This document shows, piece by piece, positions 24,256 through 37,653 of a stretch of 64,000 bases of DNA. Numbering within the stretch: the first letter of the stretch is position 1; every line of letters starts with the position of its first letter. Source of the DNA: Nissolia schottii. Taxonomy: Eukaryota > Streptophyta > Magnoliopsida > Fabales > Fabaceae. Location of the stretch: contig QANU01109800.1 of assembly GCA_003254905.1 (NCBI GenBank), positions 1 to 64,000 of the forward strand. Reading direction: 5' to 3'. The notes beneath the pieces were generated by a model. It made no database searches and was not told where the DNA came from. It worked only from the letters and a program-made list of their open reading frames with translations. A program made the position numbers and the translations under genes.

Positions 24256-24549
24256 AAATGACCTCATCTGTATTTGAAAACACAAAAACATATAAATGCT
24301 TGTACGACGTAGAAAGACACTGTTGGTATAAAGCGACAAGTGTAGAGGACACGAACAAATACGCGAAAACAAAAAACATGCGTGTCTTGTGTTGTGTCCG
24401 CCGATGATGAAAAGTCAAATTCTACAGTTGCAAAATGTTGCCAAAAGTATCTCGTACACAAGAAGGTTGTTTCTATTCGTACGAATGAGAGAAACAACAA
24501 ATGAAACAGTGCGTAGGACAGGTGATTAAAAGCAAGTTATCTTTCCTCG

Positions 24550-25175
24550 TAGGGGTGGGTCTTAACCCGGTCTAGCCCCCATTCGAATCAAATCCCGTAA
24601 GATTTTACTCAGGTCCAATTTAAAAAAATTATAAAAAAAATTCAATTTTAATTCATATTGGATTCAAATTTAGTTTCGGACTACTCTACCCGGCCTGATA
24701 GTCCGTATACTATATTATTATGCATTTTTTTTCTTCCTATCCCATTATGAGAAATCACAAGAATGAAAAGAATTGGATTCTTACAATCTCATTCCATCCC
24801 ATAATTTTCAAATCTAATGTAATTAACTTTATTACAAATCTATTGTAGTTTGAAGTTGATTTTTGTTCTTTTGCATACTTTCAATTTTGTGATATGCCTT
24901 TTGTTTGTTCGTAGTGATATATAGCAGTAACATGTGCTCGTATTTTACACATTTTATTATTGAATTAGTTTCTGACTTCAAGGAGTTTTATTTTACAATA
25001 AAAAAGGCTCTTAGAAAATATAGAATCAAACTTTGACTTATTTTGACCTGCTTTAGCCCAGTCCAAATCCGAGTTTTAAGTTGGCCCGAAAATCATCTGG
25101 CCTATCGGATATAGGGTCAAAATTGGTCCGATCTAATTATAGGATCAGGTTCCAACCCGGCCCATGAACCCCCTA
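24550..25175. mobile_element. hAT-like non-autonomous DNA transposon
   Basis: A 626-base segment begins TAGGGGTGGGTC and ends CATGAACCCCCTA, forming short imperfect terminal inverted repeats with TAGGGG-type ends. It is flanked by TTTCCTCG (24542-24549) and TTTCCTTG (25176-25183), an 8-base target duplication with one mismatch, as hAT transposases make. Subterminal words such as AACCCGG and GGCCCGA are typical of plant hAT MITEs. There is no transposase frame. Confidence 0.75.
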
Positions 25176-25187
25176 TTTCCTTGTGTG

Positions 25188-25189
<2 letters not shown>

Positions 25190-25220
<31 letters not shown>
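25190..25220. repeat. (TAA)n microsatellite
   Basis: About ten AAT/TAA units directly to the right of the hAT-like element. Confidence 0.95.
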
Positions 25221-25221
<1 letters not shown>

Positions 25222-26091
25222 CATTTCATTATATATGGTAGAGTCCAATGATATAGTGACATAAAAGTTTTGTTTGTTGCATTATTGTAAATGGTAATTG
25301 GCAACCAAGAAATTAAATGTCCAAAACTAATCTTACTTGCGTGTGTGCATAGACTTTGGTAAATGGTTTGCAAGCTTTACTTTAGTTGAGAGTAATTAAT
25401 TCTTCTAACACTGTGGTGGTTATGCGGTAAAAACGAGGGAGAAATTACTAGAGGCAAAAATTTATGTGTAAAATTATATATAGATTATAAAAACTTTTCC
25501 TTATTTCTACGTCATTTTAAAATGGCGGTTTATCGTGCGTTTTAAGGTAAATAAATACTACTTTTATTAAAAAAAATTATTTTTAACAATTTTTGAAAAT
25601 TAAATTTATCAAAATTTGTTACTATTTCATATTTTATATAATTTTAACTAATTTTTCACCAGTTAAATCATTCATAGAATCAACTTATAAAAAGTTTAAA
25701 TAGTTGTTGACCATTTAAATTTATGATACATTTTTCATAAATATTATATTAAAAATATTAATTTATCACCTAAATCATATGACACATCGGTATGACACAA
25801 TAAATCATGAAACAATGATAAAATTGAATGAATTTAATTCAAAAAATCATAAAAAATAAAAAAAATAAGAAATGATATTTATCTTATAGGCCATGTGATA
25901 AATCACATTTCAAAATCCGTCCAATATATAAAATTTACACCAACTTTTATTCATTTTAATATGAAATAACGTAACACCACACATTCATATTTAGATAAAA
26001 TTTTAATAGAGCTTATGTTATAATAAAATTTCATTTTAATGATAAATAATGTGGGTCAACATGATTTAACATTTTAAGATGATTACAAATA

Positions 26092-26154
<63 letters not shown>

Positions 26155-28700
26155 TGACTTTTCCTATCAACCTTTATCCTATNAAAATGAGTAATGCGAA
26201 TGAGATGAGATATGATCCAATGAGTTAAAGAGGGAGTGCTTGGGGCTTGTCACTTCATTCATAGTTTCATACTACCTCTGCAGGTCATGACCTAGCTAGC
26301 TCGACCCACACCACATGCCCAGAAAGATAGAGAGAGTCATAGAACCCGTGACTCTTTTAAATGGTACATTTTTAGGCTCTTGTGCATCTTGGTGGGTCAC
26401 TAGAAAAATCCCTCCCAAGCTAAAGATAATTTATATATATATATGTGTGCATAAAGTGAAAAAATAAATCAAAAAGACTTGAATTTTTGGTTCAATTATT
26501 ATTTTCCTTCCTTCCATCTTGGAACGTGAAGATTTCAAGATTGGGATGACCAACCGCATCAAGATAGGAACAGACAAGCTAAGCCTGAACCGTTAGGTGT
26601 AGAGCAGAGAGTCCTGTTTCACTGCCAGAAACGAATTACTAATATCTATATATAGAGTGAGTGATCATTATTCAATTTGACTAACTTGTTACCAGAACAT
26701 AGTAGAATTTAATATTGTCTACTACTAGTCTCATTGGAACCTTGAAATGCCCTGACTTGGTCAAGAATAGAGTTACAGTTACAACTTTCCAGGGTCTATC
26801 TAAGCAGAATCTACTATTTAGCTCACTAGAGCCCTTAATTGAACCACTGAATTCATCAAACTGTAAATATGAGACTAATTTGTTTTGCATTTATTTCCAT
26901 CTTTCGTTACTCATTTGTGAGTTATCACAGAATAAGATAGACAAATTGCTTTTTGTTAAATTATTTTTATTGTACTTATTGTGTCGTGGTGTGTTTCAAT
27001 TTAGACAAATTGATTTATCAACTCCTTTTTTAAAATGTTTAATTGAATTAATTCACCAACTAGCTTATTTCCATAAAACAAATAAATTAATCTTCTCAAT
27101 TTTTTTGGGCCAAATTGGTTATTTTTGGTATTAAAAAACAGTCAACTAACCTTACTTCTGTTTTGGGCTAGTCCACAGCGGATTGAGATAGATTAACCCA
27201 TGTTGTGAGGCTATCAACAAAAGTTAACCAAAAGAAAATTAAAAATCAAGAATAAGTTGTAAATGTATGCTCGCCGTAATGATGATCGAGGATACCAGTA
27301 TCCCCAACACATCAACTGGATGTGTAAATGATTTGCATACACAATTTGTCCATCCTAGAAGAAAATTCAATATGATTTAACAGAATCTTCTGTTAACAAA
27401 GCAATTAAATAAAGAAAACGAAAAACAGAAGCATGTCTGTAACCAAGCAATTAAAAACATGTTAACAAACTGTCCATTCTGCATTCATCCACGTAGTTAA
27501 AGATTATGTAAGATATGGAATCGATGAGTGTTACTGTTAGGCCACAATAGTAGATGCATATTACTAGGTACACCTAGATTTGCTGTCTTTGTTGATTTTT
27601 ATTTTTTATTTTTTTTGGATAGTTTATTGATAAAATTATTGTCAAGTCAAATGTTCAAATCTTGTAAATAACTTCTCTCAAGGGTCCCTTAATCCCATCA
27701 AGTGAGACCCTCCCCACATTGAACAATCCTTTTATAGTTTGTGTCGTTTAGTCGCTACCATACTCGAGGGTTGAACCTTGAAGGTCATTTCTTACTTCTT
27801 ACTATATTACTGTGTGCTACATGTGTTACAAGGTCTGACATTGGTGGGGGATAAAGAGGGTGTAAAGAGATTGACTTGAATTTTTCATCGGTGACCGTGA
27901 TGAGGGAATCTTGCAAGTTGCAACAAGAAGGCCCAGGCATACATTCATAGTCAATAAACTGTAGCCAAGTGGTCAGTGGCATAACTTAAGGGAATGCATG
28001 CACATAAGGACATGCACAGTCGAAACAGAAAAGGGAATCGATTATAGCAACAATCGTTTAAATCAAACATCAGACACCCCTACAGTGCTTATATGATGCA
28101 CGTGCAGTCATGGTCAAAATGTAATGCGGCCTTTGCTGCCACTAATAGTTAGAATTGAGAACCAAAACAAGCCATTTTCAACTTCGAAATGAGACCAAAA
28201 CCTGCTGTTGCTTTAGTGGCTTTGTGCAATACTTTGGTATCTTTTATACTCGTATTAAAAATGAAAATTGGAAGGAAAGGGATTAGTCTAGGAAGAAAAG
28301 ACGACACAGTATCCACTTTTTGATCTAACTGCTAGTTTGTCTGCTACGTGCAAAATGATCTACATGCATTCTTATAAAGTTGACGCACAATGACACCACT
28401 GTGCCTATTTATTCGGTTCCAACTTAGCTTACAAAACAAAACCAAATTCAACCTAATGCTATTAAGATTTCTAAATACATCACACACCACTGATGATCCG
28501 TACCTCCTACAGCATTGAAGACAGCTCTGTTTCCTGCACCAATTTCAACATCCTGTTTTAGCTATTGATTCGGTAAAAGGAATTCCAATTTTTTTGGATA
28601 GAACTCACTACAGAAACAATGAAGAGTGCAAGCTCCTATCAGAAAAGGAAAAGAAAAGCAATTGGAAACCCAAGTTTGCTTACCTTAAACTTACACATAA
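25221..28700. other. Intergenic, no gene seen
   Basis: AT-rich spacer between the hAT-like element and the first cyclase gene, whose 3' end faces it. Contains a compound microsatellite (listed) and an isolated N at 26183. A 139-codon open frame at 26715-27134 resembles no family and has the composition of noncoding DNA. Confidence 0.5.
26092..26152. repeat. Compound (AT)n(TG)n microsatellite
   Basis: About 12 AT units followed directly by about 18 TG units. Likely highly length-variable, so a good marker candidate. Confidence 0.95.
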
Positions 28701-31700
28701 TTATTTAATGAGAATGCATCGTATCGGTGATCCCTCAGCACCAGACAACCTAAGAGGTAAACAATGGACTGAATATGTTCCTGCCGGGACATCATCAAGC
28801 TTCAAGGCTTCCACGAGAATGATTTCCTAAAGCATTTGGAGTTGTTAGTTCATGTCATGTTGATGTTGATTTATATCCAACAGATAAAGAACACTCAATA
28901 TTTTGTGTATAAAAGGAAAGCTGAAAACACAACTAGCAATCTAATTTCAAACCTAAAACCAATTAATTGACAATGTCTTTTCAAACTAAAAAGGGAAATA
29001 TTTTATCTTCGGGTGACAAAAATAGCATAACAGAAGAATAGAAACCAAATCAACCGGAGACATTGATTCATGTTGAATTGCAGAAATATTAAGGTTTTAT
29101 GAAACAATGGCTGTAAAATAGTCTCAAAAGTTGGGGGACGACAAAGAGCTAAAAGTAGTGAAACACAGCACATCAATTCTCAACCATAAAAGAGGCTTTT
29201 ACTTACCCTGTCTTTTAGAAAAACAAGGTGAGATGGCATCAGGTAATCATAAGAAGCTGCGGATAAGTAATCAACCCCTGCATTTTGTCAAATAAAATTG
29301 TGTCAGACAACATTATTGAATAGAAAGGAAATGTTTGTGAAGAATTACTCTCTCTGTCCACTTTTTATTGTAACTTCTGACAAAATCACACATTAAGAAA
29401 TCATTTAGTTAGCAATAAGATAGAAAAAAATATAGTGTGTAGACTAAATTAACCTCGAGTAATTAATACTATAATTATTAAGTGTTATTGGGAGAATGAA
29501 CACAGATATAATTGCAAAAAAAAAAAAATAATTAATGTTTCCTTAATCTAATCAAATGACAAATAATTTTGAACAAGTTTTTTAATAAGTGATAAATAAA
29601 AGTAAACGGAGGGAGTAAACTAGAGAAAGAGGGTGATTGATACCCCACACTTAACTTACACTGAAGATGTAAAACATAGTAAAATAGCGAATCACAACAC
29701 AATGGTTCAAATCATAAAGGGGGTCTGGGACAGGGAGGTCAAGATTCAGAGTAATCTTTTGAAACTATATTTGCCATGATTATCTTAGAGACTGTAAACA
29801 TCCAGTTATCTGTTACAATTCAGGATGGCTCTTTTATAGATTTATTGCAAACAAACTATTTGCAATACTACACTTCAAGTTGAAAGTAAATAATGTCTAG
29901 ATGCGCCATAAGGATAATGCCACATCAAGTTCATATTGCTAGCTCACACACGTACTCAAGATTATGTTGTCTAATGACCCAATCTTAATTAAAAAAAGGA
30001 AACAATTTTTATTCAACTCATTAGAAAGAAAAACTTGACCAAATATCTATCTATATCTCATTATATTGCATGACATGTATGAAACACCTATGAAGTCAGA
30101 GTCAAAGAAACAAATTGAGGTGCAGAAATATCCATGTTAGGAACTAGACTTAGCCACTTGGCTTGGGAGTTGGGACAAATGACAGAAAAAATGCCCATTA
30201 GAAAAAGCAGCCAAAAGGCTAGAAAAGCAACTCATGCCTTACCTACAAGTTTGATATCAGTGTTCTCCACTAGCCATTTAGCTCCATCCACTGTGAATCC
30301 TACGTAGCTTGCGTCCCACTCCTTCTGAAACATAAGCCGCCTAATAATTCAACAAGTTTTAGTTCCAGATTTAGCTTCAATTTCAAACGTGCTATGAAGA
30401 TCAAAAGTGTGAAATATTATAGATTGGACTTTGAGATCAAATTATCAATGTATGATCAAGCATATATCTAAGTTATCAAAGTCTATATGAACAGTAGTTA
30501 TCAGAATTCATAAATCATAACTAAATATTTCTTTTGCTTATAATGTACCCCTTGTTCTAGTTGCCTATTTATCATAAAGATTATAACCATAATTTCATAA
30601 AGTACAATGAGTAAAAGTATAATTAGCTATAGTCAGTGTTACACATACATTGGCAACAAACAATTGATAAAGTGCTAAGTGTAAAGAAATTATTAGAATA
30701 CCGAAGAATTACATAAAAGCAATTGCTTCTTCACATGGAAATTTGTGTTGCCTTGGCTTCAAAAACATATTTAAGATTAATACTCTGTAGCTTCAGGAAT
30801 GCCACCAATTCCATTTCAAGGCTGCTTATTCGAATTTATAAAATTTAAGCAGGATGTATTAACCTTGTGCTAACAGAATGATGTAATACTCTCCACAGCA
30901 GTGCCAATACATTCAACTTATACAGTTTACCTGTCGGTATTCAACGTCCGGAAGAGCACACGATTGACGCCCCTCGGAATATTCAACGACTTCATAACTT
31001 CAGCTGGAAAAGACATATTTTTCATTCAATCCACAGCATTTAACAACATTAAAATATAAATACGAATCCTGGCCCCCTCTTTTTCCAGAACAAGCAAGAA
31101 CTGATTCTATAAGAAGAAAAGGAACATTGAAGAGCACACAGCCCATAAAAACGGATTGTATATAGAGGAAAGTTACCAATCCATTCCATGGTATTGCGAG
31201 CACCATTGCTAAAATAGATACAATACAATATAGTGACATCAAATTATCGACCCGCTAATAGTGCGACATCCCATTGAGACATTAAATCAGAAAAGTTCTT
31301 ACGAAGTTGCCCACGGTATTTGATTCATCCCTGTATACCACTCTACCACATAAAACAAAGGAAAGAAAATAAAAATGTCTAGGGTTAGGAAAAATCACAA
31401 ATTATAATTATACATACCAGTAATATTTTTATCTCTTGGAACATCGATTAACAAAGCTGGGCCTACAAACAGAAACAAGCTCAATTATCAGCATGACTCA
31501 TTTAACTAGCACATCCAATCATGCAATTTCCAAATAGATTATTTTAACATAAACAAAATTGAGAAAATAATAGCATGGTGTTAGGGTTTATATTCTTCAA
31601 AGACATAATTGGCATAGATGGTGACCATTGAGGACGTGCAAGTCGAGTGAGTCAACATCGAAGCCGGCATCGAAGTAGTGGTCGAAGAAGTGACCGGGGG

Positions 31701-32001
31701 CGTCGACGTGGGTGCCGGTGTGGGTAGGGAGCTTCATTTCGGAGCTGTTGGCGAGCGAACCGTTCTTCATGGTCTTCGAGAGCCACACGAACTGCCCGAT
31801 TCCGTCGTTGGACTCAAACTCCGGCAATTCAGGGTGGTACCTGTGGCTGATGTCGAATATTCTGCCGTCATCGTACACTTCCCGCCGGGGAGGCACGAGG
31901 TTGCTGCTGCTGTCGCCGGCCACCGGGTGGAGGAGACTAATTGCGACGGAGAGGGCGCACCACGCAACCACTACTGTCAGTGACAACGGCGGAGATTTCA
32001 T
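28701..32001 (-). CDS. Cyclase-family (kynurenine formamidase-like) protein, copy 1
   Basis: Six exons (32001-31626, 31462-31418, 31003-30931, 30340-30243, 29277-29207, 28826-28701) give 262 residues. The metal-binding signature HxGTHxDxPxH of the cyclase fold (PF04199) is present at residues 94-104 ([11 protein letters not shown]). Residues 1 to about 29 form a hydrophobic signal peptide, so the protein is probably secreted or in the endomembrane system. The family includes bacterial kynurenine formamidases. The Arabidopsis homologue CYCLASE1 (At4g34180) has been linked to negative control of cell death. The exact plant substrate is uncertain. The conserved C-terminal core includes [27 protein letters not shown] and PSHLVFL. 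Exon sizes and phases from exon 2 onward equal those of the neighbouring paralogue. A Stowaway MITE sits in intron 4. The start is the only ATG giving the signal peptide. Confidence 0.92.
29348..29615. mobile_element. Stowaway-type MITE in cyclase copy 1 intron 4
   Basis: Starts CTCTCTCTGTCCACTTTTTA and ends AAAAGTAAACGGAGGGAG, the classical Stowaway termini. It is flanked by TA on both sides (29346-29347 and 29616-29617). It is 268 bases long and noncoding. This Tc1/mariner-derived class is common in plant introns. Confidence 0.85.
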
Positions 32002-33817
32002 TGTTATGGGCTATTATGGGCAATTGCCGTTAGATTAGAGAGAGTCTATCCATATCAATTCTTCAGTTCAATCACGGCATCTCATGCATGTATTTTTTTT
32101 TTTTTTTTTAAAAAAACCAATCATCATATTTTATATTTTAGAGTTTTTTATTAAAATACACCTGATACATAAATAAATTACTAAAATATTCCTGTTTTTA
32201 AATATTTAACAAAATTATCTCTGTTTTGGTTGACGTGACATTTGTGTGATGCGTGACGAACCACATCAGATTCGCGTACACGCTTGGCGAATAATGTTGA
32301 GATTTGTCAATAAAATTGCCAAATCCAATAGGATCTGATGCAGATCGCGTGATCTCGTGAAGGTTAGTTTTCTCTGTTATTTTTTCTTGGGCTTTTGCCC
32401 CTTTATCTACCAAAAAAAATATTCAATACTTTTATGTGATTTTTACCAAACATACAACACGGGGTTAATAATAGTCATTGCTTGATACTAAAATTTGAGC
32501 GGAAAAAAAATTAACGTGATGCCAACACGTGCACAATTTGAGTTAAGATATTTTCTGCATCTATATGCTTCACTATCCAACTTTTACGAAATGTATAGAT
32601 ATAGATGTGAGACTTAAAAAAAAATTCTAATTAAAAAAATCTAATTCTTAAACTATACAAATAAAATTCGGGCTTTGAAAATTAACAAACAAAAAAAAGG
32701 CTTTGTCTTTCTCCAGAAAGACCACAAAATTCAAAAGTACCAATACTTTAATGTTTAAAATTTAGTCACATACCTTACTAACTTAAATTACTTATCATTT
32801 TAAGTTTATAATTGAGCCAGAACTGTTTAAATATAAAATGTATCAATAACTTTTTCTAGTAACAGGCTCTATCAATGGAAAAAATAGTTTAGTTGTTATG
32901 TATAACATAAAGTATCATCAAATTAAATTATTTTGTATAAATGACCGTTAACTAAGTGACGAATAAACTATTTTTCCTTGTACCAAAATTTGATTAAAGG
33001 CTAAGGTAAAAAAACTCGTAAAGGAAAATCCTTTCATATTTTCCGAATGGAAGTAAAAAGCTCTCCTATTTAGGATGTGGAGGGAAATAATAAGTTTTAT
33101 GTCGTGACAAAAAGCAGTTGTGATTTAAGAAATATAATATTTAAAAACATTATCTTTGACATAAAATTAAAAAAAAATACGGCCATCATATAAAATTTTA
33201 GATTTTTTTTTCCTCGATGAAAAGGATATAAGGGATATTCTACGGTAATATTTCAAACTTTTTGAAATTGTTTGATAAATATAAAAGATAAATATATTTT
33301 TCTGTGAGAAGTTGAGATAACTATTGAGAATGAACATGCATATAAATTCGAATAACTTACAAGGACTTGCCTAGGTAAATATGGGAAGTGAAAACAGTAG
33401 TAGCTTATTGTAGGTGGACCCGCAGCTTAAGCTTAATCACACTATTTGATTTCCAGAACATAGACAAGCGACATTTATCACTCTCCAACATAAGCACGAA
33501 AAAATAAAAAAGGACTATTCAGCCTATCACTACCAGCCTAGCTACATCAAACTGCTCCATGTGACCACCACTAATCTTCTTCTGGACTAGGCTGTTTCGT
33601 GCGGCAGTTTCACCCTTCTGCACCAGTTTTTTACCTTAATTAGGATAAGGATGACTTAATAAGGATAAGAACAAGGCACACACGCAATACATAGAGAAAA
33701 TGGCACATTCCCATCCAAAAGAAAGAAATAAACAATATGGAGGTTGGATGGCAGAAATATGATCATACCATGTTACTGGAAACCCGGTTTGAACACCACA
33801 AACTCACATGGACCACA
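32002..33817. other. Spacer between the two cyclase genes
   Basis: About 1.8 kb of AT-rich DNA holding the promoter of copy 1 (near 32.0-32.2 kb) and the 3' flank of copy 2. A poly-T/A tract lies at 32092-32118. No third cyclase exon or other gene is seen. Confidence 0.5.
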
Positions 33818-36597
33818 TCATCTGATCAGAATGCACCGTATTGGTGATGCCTCAGAGCCAACTAACCTAAGAGGCAAGCAACGGAGTGAGTATATTCCTG
33901 CTGGGACATCATCAAGCTTTAGCCCTTCCACAAGAATGATTTCCTGCGGCATTTGAACTATGTTATTGCATTGCTATGCATTGTTTACATTGTTCAAACA
34001 AAGAAATGAAATCTCACATGCTAGCAACTTCTTCTCTATACAAAATAAAGAAGCTCGGGGAAGTTAGAAAATACCGATAGTGATACCCAAAACTCATAAC
34101 AAGCTTATAACTGATCCTTGGTAAGACATTAATAGTCCATCAATTTGACTAAGATCTAATTTATAATTTTTACATTTTTTCAACGCGTTATAGTAGGGAA
34201 AATTAACTTACTACTAGTGAGGATAACATGCATTAATTTACACCATAAGACATAATTTCTTACCCGACTTTCCAGAAAAACAAGATGAGATGGAACCGAA
34301 TGATCGTAAGCAGCAGCAGATAAGTAATCAATTCCTACCATGTGCATAATAGAAAAGTGAATTAGAGCGATTATAATTCTGCAACCCAAAAAAAAATTAA
34401 AAAAATACCATTAACTGGAATAACAAAAGAATCCTAATCCAGCCATTAAACACTAACAAATTTAGCCTCAACTGTTGATGTTCATTGCTGAAGTTTGATA
34501 TCTCTAAGATACATCTAGTCGTTAGTTTTGTGGGGGATATTATATGTAGACACACACTGACACACATGAACATACACACAAGACACAACATAGCCACAAT
34601 GAACACACATAATCATCTGCACTCTGAAGTTTGAGTGTTTGTCATTATTTATTATTTCATAATCCCAAAGAATGGAAACAATAGAGTTTAACTGTAGGGT
34701 TGACTCCTTATTGCAAATAAAGAGTAATAAATACCATGCACTCTAAGTTAAGAACAAAATTATGCATTAAAAGTACTGCAAAGACAAATAAGATGCTTTA
34801 AAATTGATGTCCAATGAGAGGAGATAATAATAAGATAGGGAGGGTAAATCAAGATGAAAGAAATTGCCAGTGCAAAAAGCAAGTCCGAAAATGTGATAAA
34901 GAAACCTATATAAGCAAATGATCCGACATCATTAGATGAAGTGATTAGAAGACTGATTTGATAAGAGAACTATGGCTGAAATAGTTCTGAATACAGGCCT
35001 AGATAGGGAAGAGGAACCCACTCCCGGTCACTTGAGTCGGCAAAGGGACAGAGGAAATGCTTTTGGGAAGAAGCATTCTAAATCTTAAAAAGTAATTTAT
35101 ATCTCACCTACAAGTTTGATGTCAGTGTTCTCCACCAGCCATTTTGCTCCATCTTCCTTGAATCCCACATAACTTGTGTCAAATTCCTTCTTAAACATAA
35201 GCCGCCTAACATTCCAACAAAATTTTCGCCCACAACCATGTTACAACAACTAAGATTGTGCAACCAAAAATCAATGAGTGATAGAAAATTACTGAAACAC
35301 TGAAGAATTATATGAATATAATCTCTTTCCTCACAAGGAAAACTGCAGATGGCTATATTTTCAAATCCGTAAGAGACAGAGACTTGTTTGTTAACTGTTA
35401 TTCATAAATGTTTGGATTGATCTTGTGCGATATTCTTACAAATAATTCTCACACAATAATTTCGTAATAACTTTAAAAATAATATCGTCCAAACCACAAT
35501 TTTGTTTACATATGCAAGAGCTATGATTTCTGAAGCCACCTTACAGAAAGCACTTTCAAAGCAAGAAGAAACTTGTAAAATTCAGTTTTACTCTTTATGG
35601 TATATAACCAAAATAGAACATGCTCTTACCTGTCAGTATTTAATGTTCTGAATAGCACACGTCGTACACCTTTAGGAATATCTAGTGACTTCATAACTTC
35701 AGCTGCAAGAGGGATAAGTTAGCAGAAGTTCAAAATGAAACAGTTCAAGAAAACAGTTTGCATATATGGGAAAGCATCAACCCAACTTCATGCTTAAGAG
35801 CAGCACTGCTAAGATCAATTAAAATTTCCTTTTATTGTGTTGATAAATTCACCTTTCAAAATGCCTGAAACTTTTTTAGTAATTTATAGTAAAACAACAT
35901 AATCAAACCGAGTGAAAAAGAATATCAAGTCCACTCAATACACACGTTATGCAACATTTCAAAGCAAAATGGTTCAAATAACAGCACCAGTCATAATTAT
36001 ACATACCAGTAATGTTTTTATCCCGTGGAACATCAACCAACAGTGCAAGGCCTACAAACAGAACAAGTCGCTATTGATTTTCTAGTTCAATTTCAGCCAC
36101 AAATTAACTTCGCCAGTTTCATAAAGATGATATAGAAATTGAAATAGAGAACGTCGGTAACCCTCACCGTTGAGGACGTGCAAATCGAGGGAATCGAGGT
36201 CGAAGCCGGCGTCGAAGTAATTGTCGTAGAAGTGGCTGGGAGCGTCGACGTGGGTGCCGGTGTGAACGCCGAGCTTGAAGGCGGAGTTATTGGCGATAGA
36301 ACCGTTCTTCATGCTCTTCGGCAGCCACAGGAAGTTCCCAAGCCCGTCCTTCGAATCCCAAACCGGCATCTCCGGCACGTACCTGTGGCTTATGTCGAAT
36401 ATTCTCCCGTTGTCGTACACTTCCCGCCGCGGAGGGGTGAGGACGGTGTCGCCGCCGCCTTGGAGTGAGCAGTCACCGAAATCGGTGCCCGGGATGGAAG
36501 GATAGGCGGTAAAATCGGCAGGTGCAGGTGCAGCGACTATGCAGCGTAGAGAAATTGCGCATAGAAGCGCAAGTAACAGCAGAGGGTTAGAGTCCAT
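33818..36597 (-). CDS. Cyclase-family (kynurenine formamidase-like) protein, copy 2
   Basis: Six exons (36597-36168, 36051-36007, 35702-35630, 35205-35108, 34334-34264, 33943-33818) encode 280 residues. The metal-binding motif is [11 protein letters not shown] at 112-122. A signal peptide covers about residues 1-23. An extra segment of about 15-20 residues ([13 protein letters not shown]...) before the PRREVY block, absent in copy 1, resembles the longer Arabidopsis CYCLASE proteins. The core reads [29 protein letters not shown] and a C-terminal SPIRCILIR. Exons 2-6 match copy 1 in length (45, 73, 98, 71 and 126 nt), which shows tandem duplication. An in-frame upstream ATG at 36729 would add 44 residues of polar sequence before the signal peptide. 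I prefer MDSNPLLLL at 36597 because it puts the hydrophobic stretch at the N terminus. Confidence 0.93.
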
Positions 36598-36838
36598 GAT
36601 TCGATGAGGCGGAGTCCTGCCTGACCGTAACACACAGTTAAAGAGTGTTAGGTGGGTGTTATCCCCTCTCCGCTTCCCACCTGTCTGGGTGCTCGTTTCA
36701 CGTATATTTTTGGGATTATTAATTATCATAAATGTTATTTATATTTATATTTATTTTAAGTGAGACATTGTGTTCATTTATTTATCTATTATTCATTGGT
36801 GAATGAAATTTTGATGGGTCTCATATTTCATATAAAAA

Positions 36839-37002
36839 ATGTTACATGTACACCCAATTTCATACCCTCATACATACATCATTAATAATGCACAAACTTT
36901 ATTCTCACAAGTACACAAACATTACATGAGTTAAAATACAAACTTTATGTATATAAGTATGAGGTATATGTATGGTGTATGCTTTTTAGTGTACGTGTAA
37001 CA
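36839..37002 (-). mobile_element. Inverted-repeat element family, 164-bp copy
   Basis: Ends are ATGTTACATGTACACCC and GTGTACGTGTAACA, mutually inverted. The interior has CATTAATAATGCACAAACTTT and ACACAAACATTAC, which match the 45.9-kb copy in the opposite orientation. Noncoding MITE. Its related long form is at 42238. Confidence 0.75.
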
Positions 37003-37609
37003 GAACTCTTTCATATATTGAGTGAGTAAGTATGTTCCACTCAAAATAAATAGTACAAATAATATTTTTATTAATTAATTTAATATTAAAGATGTTTAAT
37101 TTGCCAAGAAATAAAAATTCAATTGCATTTTGGTTGAATAAAAAAATTAATTAATTTATCAACAAGCCCATTGTTTATCAATTTGGGGTTAGTCATAATT
37201 GTCTTGATTTCTTAACTAAAGGTTTCGGACTCAATTGAGATAATTATTAGAGTTTTCAGTAATAAAATTAGGGGGCCAGTAATTCAATTGAAACCGAAAA
37301 AGCAACCCTGTTGGCTAGCCTTACCAATCCAAGTATAATAATATTCAGCTCTTTTGTTATATCAAAAGAAAAATATTCAGCTCCTTTTCAGAGGTACATG
37401 AGTTAAAAATATCTTCTTTTAATATTTTTTAAAATGTTCAGATAGTTTTTCTTAAAAATGTAAAATTAATAGAAAAGTGAACAAATTTGTTTATAAATTT
37501 AATTTTTCATATACCAATTTTATAAATTTCATGTGATATGAGTGAATGTCGTATAATATGTGTAAAAGAAAAGATTTTGTGTCTACACTAACCTTAATAT
37601 GCTAATAGC

Positions 37610-37612
<3 letters not shown>

Positions 37613-37646
<34 letters not shown>
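37613..37646. repeat. (TA)n microsatellite
   Basis: About 16 TA units in the spacer upstream of cyclase copy 2. Confidence 0.95.

Positions 37647-37653
<7 letters not shown>

Larger units (their letters stand above)
16555..24541. other. Long gene-free stretch downstream of cyclin D3
   Basis: About 8 kb with no recognisable coding exon on either strand and no tRNA, rRNA or familiar miRNA sequence that I could see. T-rich tracts occur near 19190-19360. It contains the short hairpin at 22964-22991 and the 23.5/24.2-kb direct repeat, listed separately. Slightly less AT-rich patches lie near 20.1-20.7 kb and 23.2-23.5 kb. The latter has CCCAAATCTGTG about 40 bases before CAAAGATTTGGG, a possible weak hairpin. 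Confidence 0.45.

Noticed and set aside
26715-27134. 139-codon open frame on the plus strand
   Set aside because: No recognisable domain, noncoding-like composition, and no supporting neighbours or splice context.
36178-36505. Plus-strand open frames over cyclase exon 1 (also 31678-32038)
   Set aside because: Antisense shadows of the cyclase first exons, which have a clear conserved motif on the other strand.
36598-36729. Upstream ATG extending cyclase copy 2 by 44 residues
   Set aside because: It would place a polar stretch before the signal peptide. The hydrophobic N terminus fits the later ATG.
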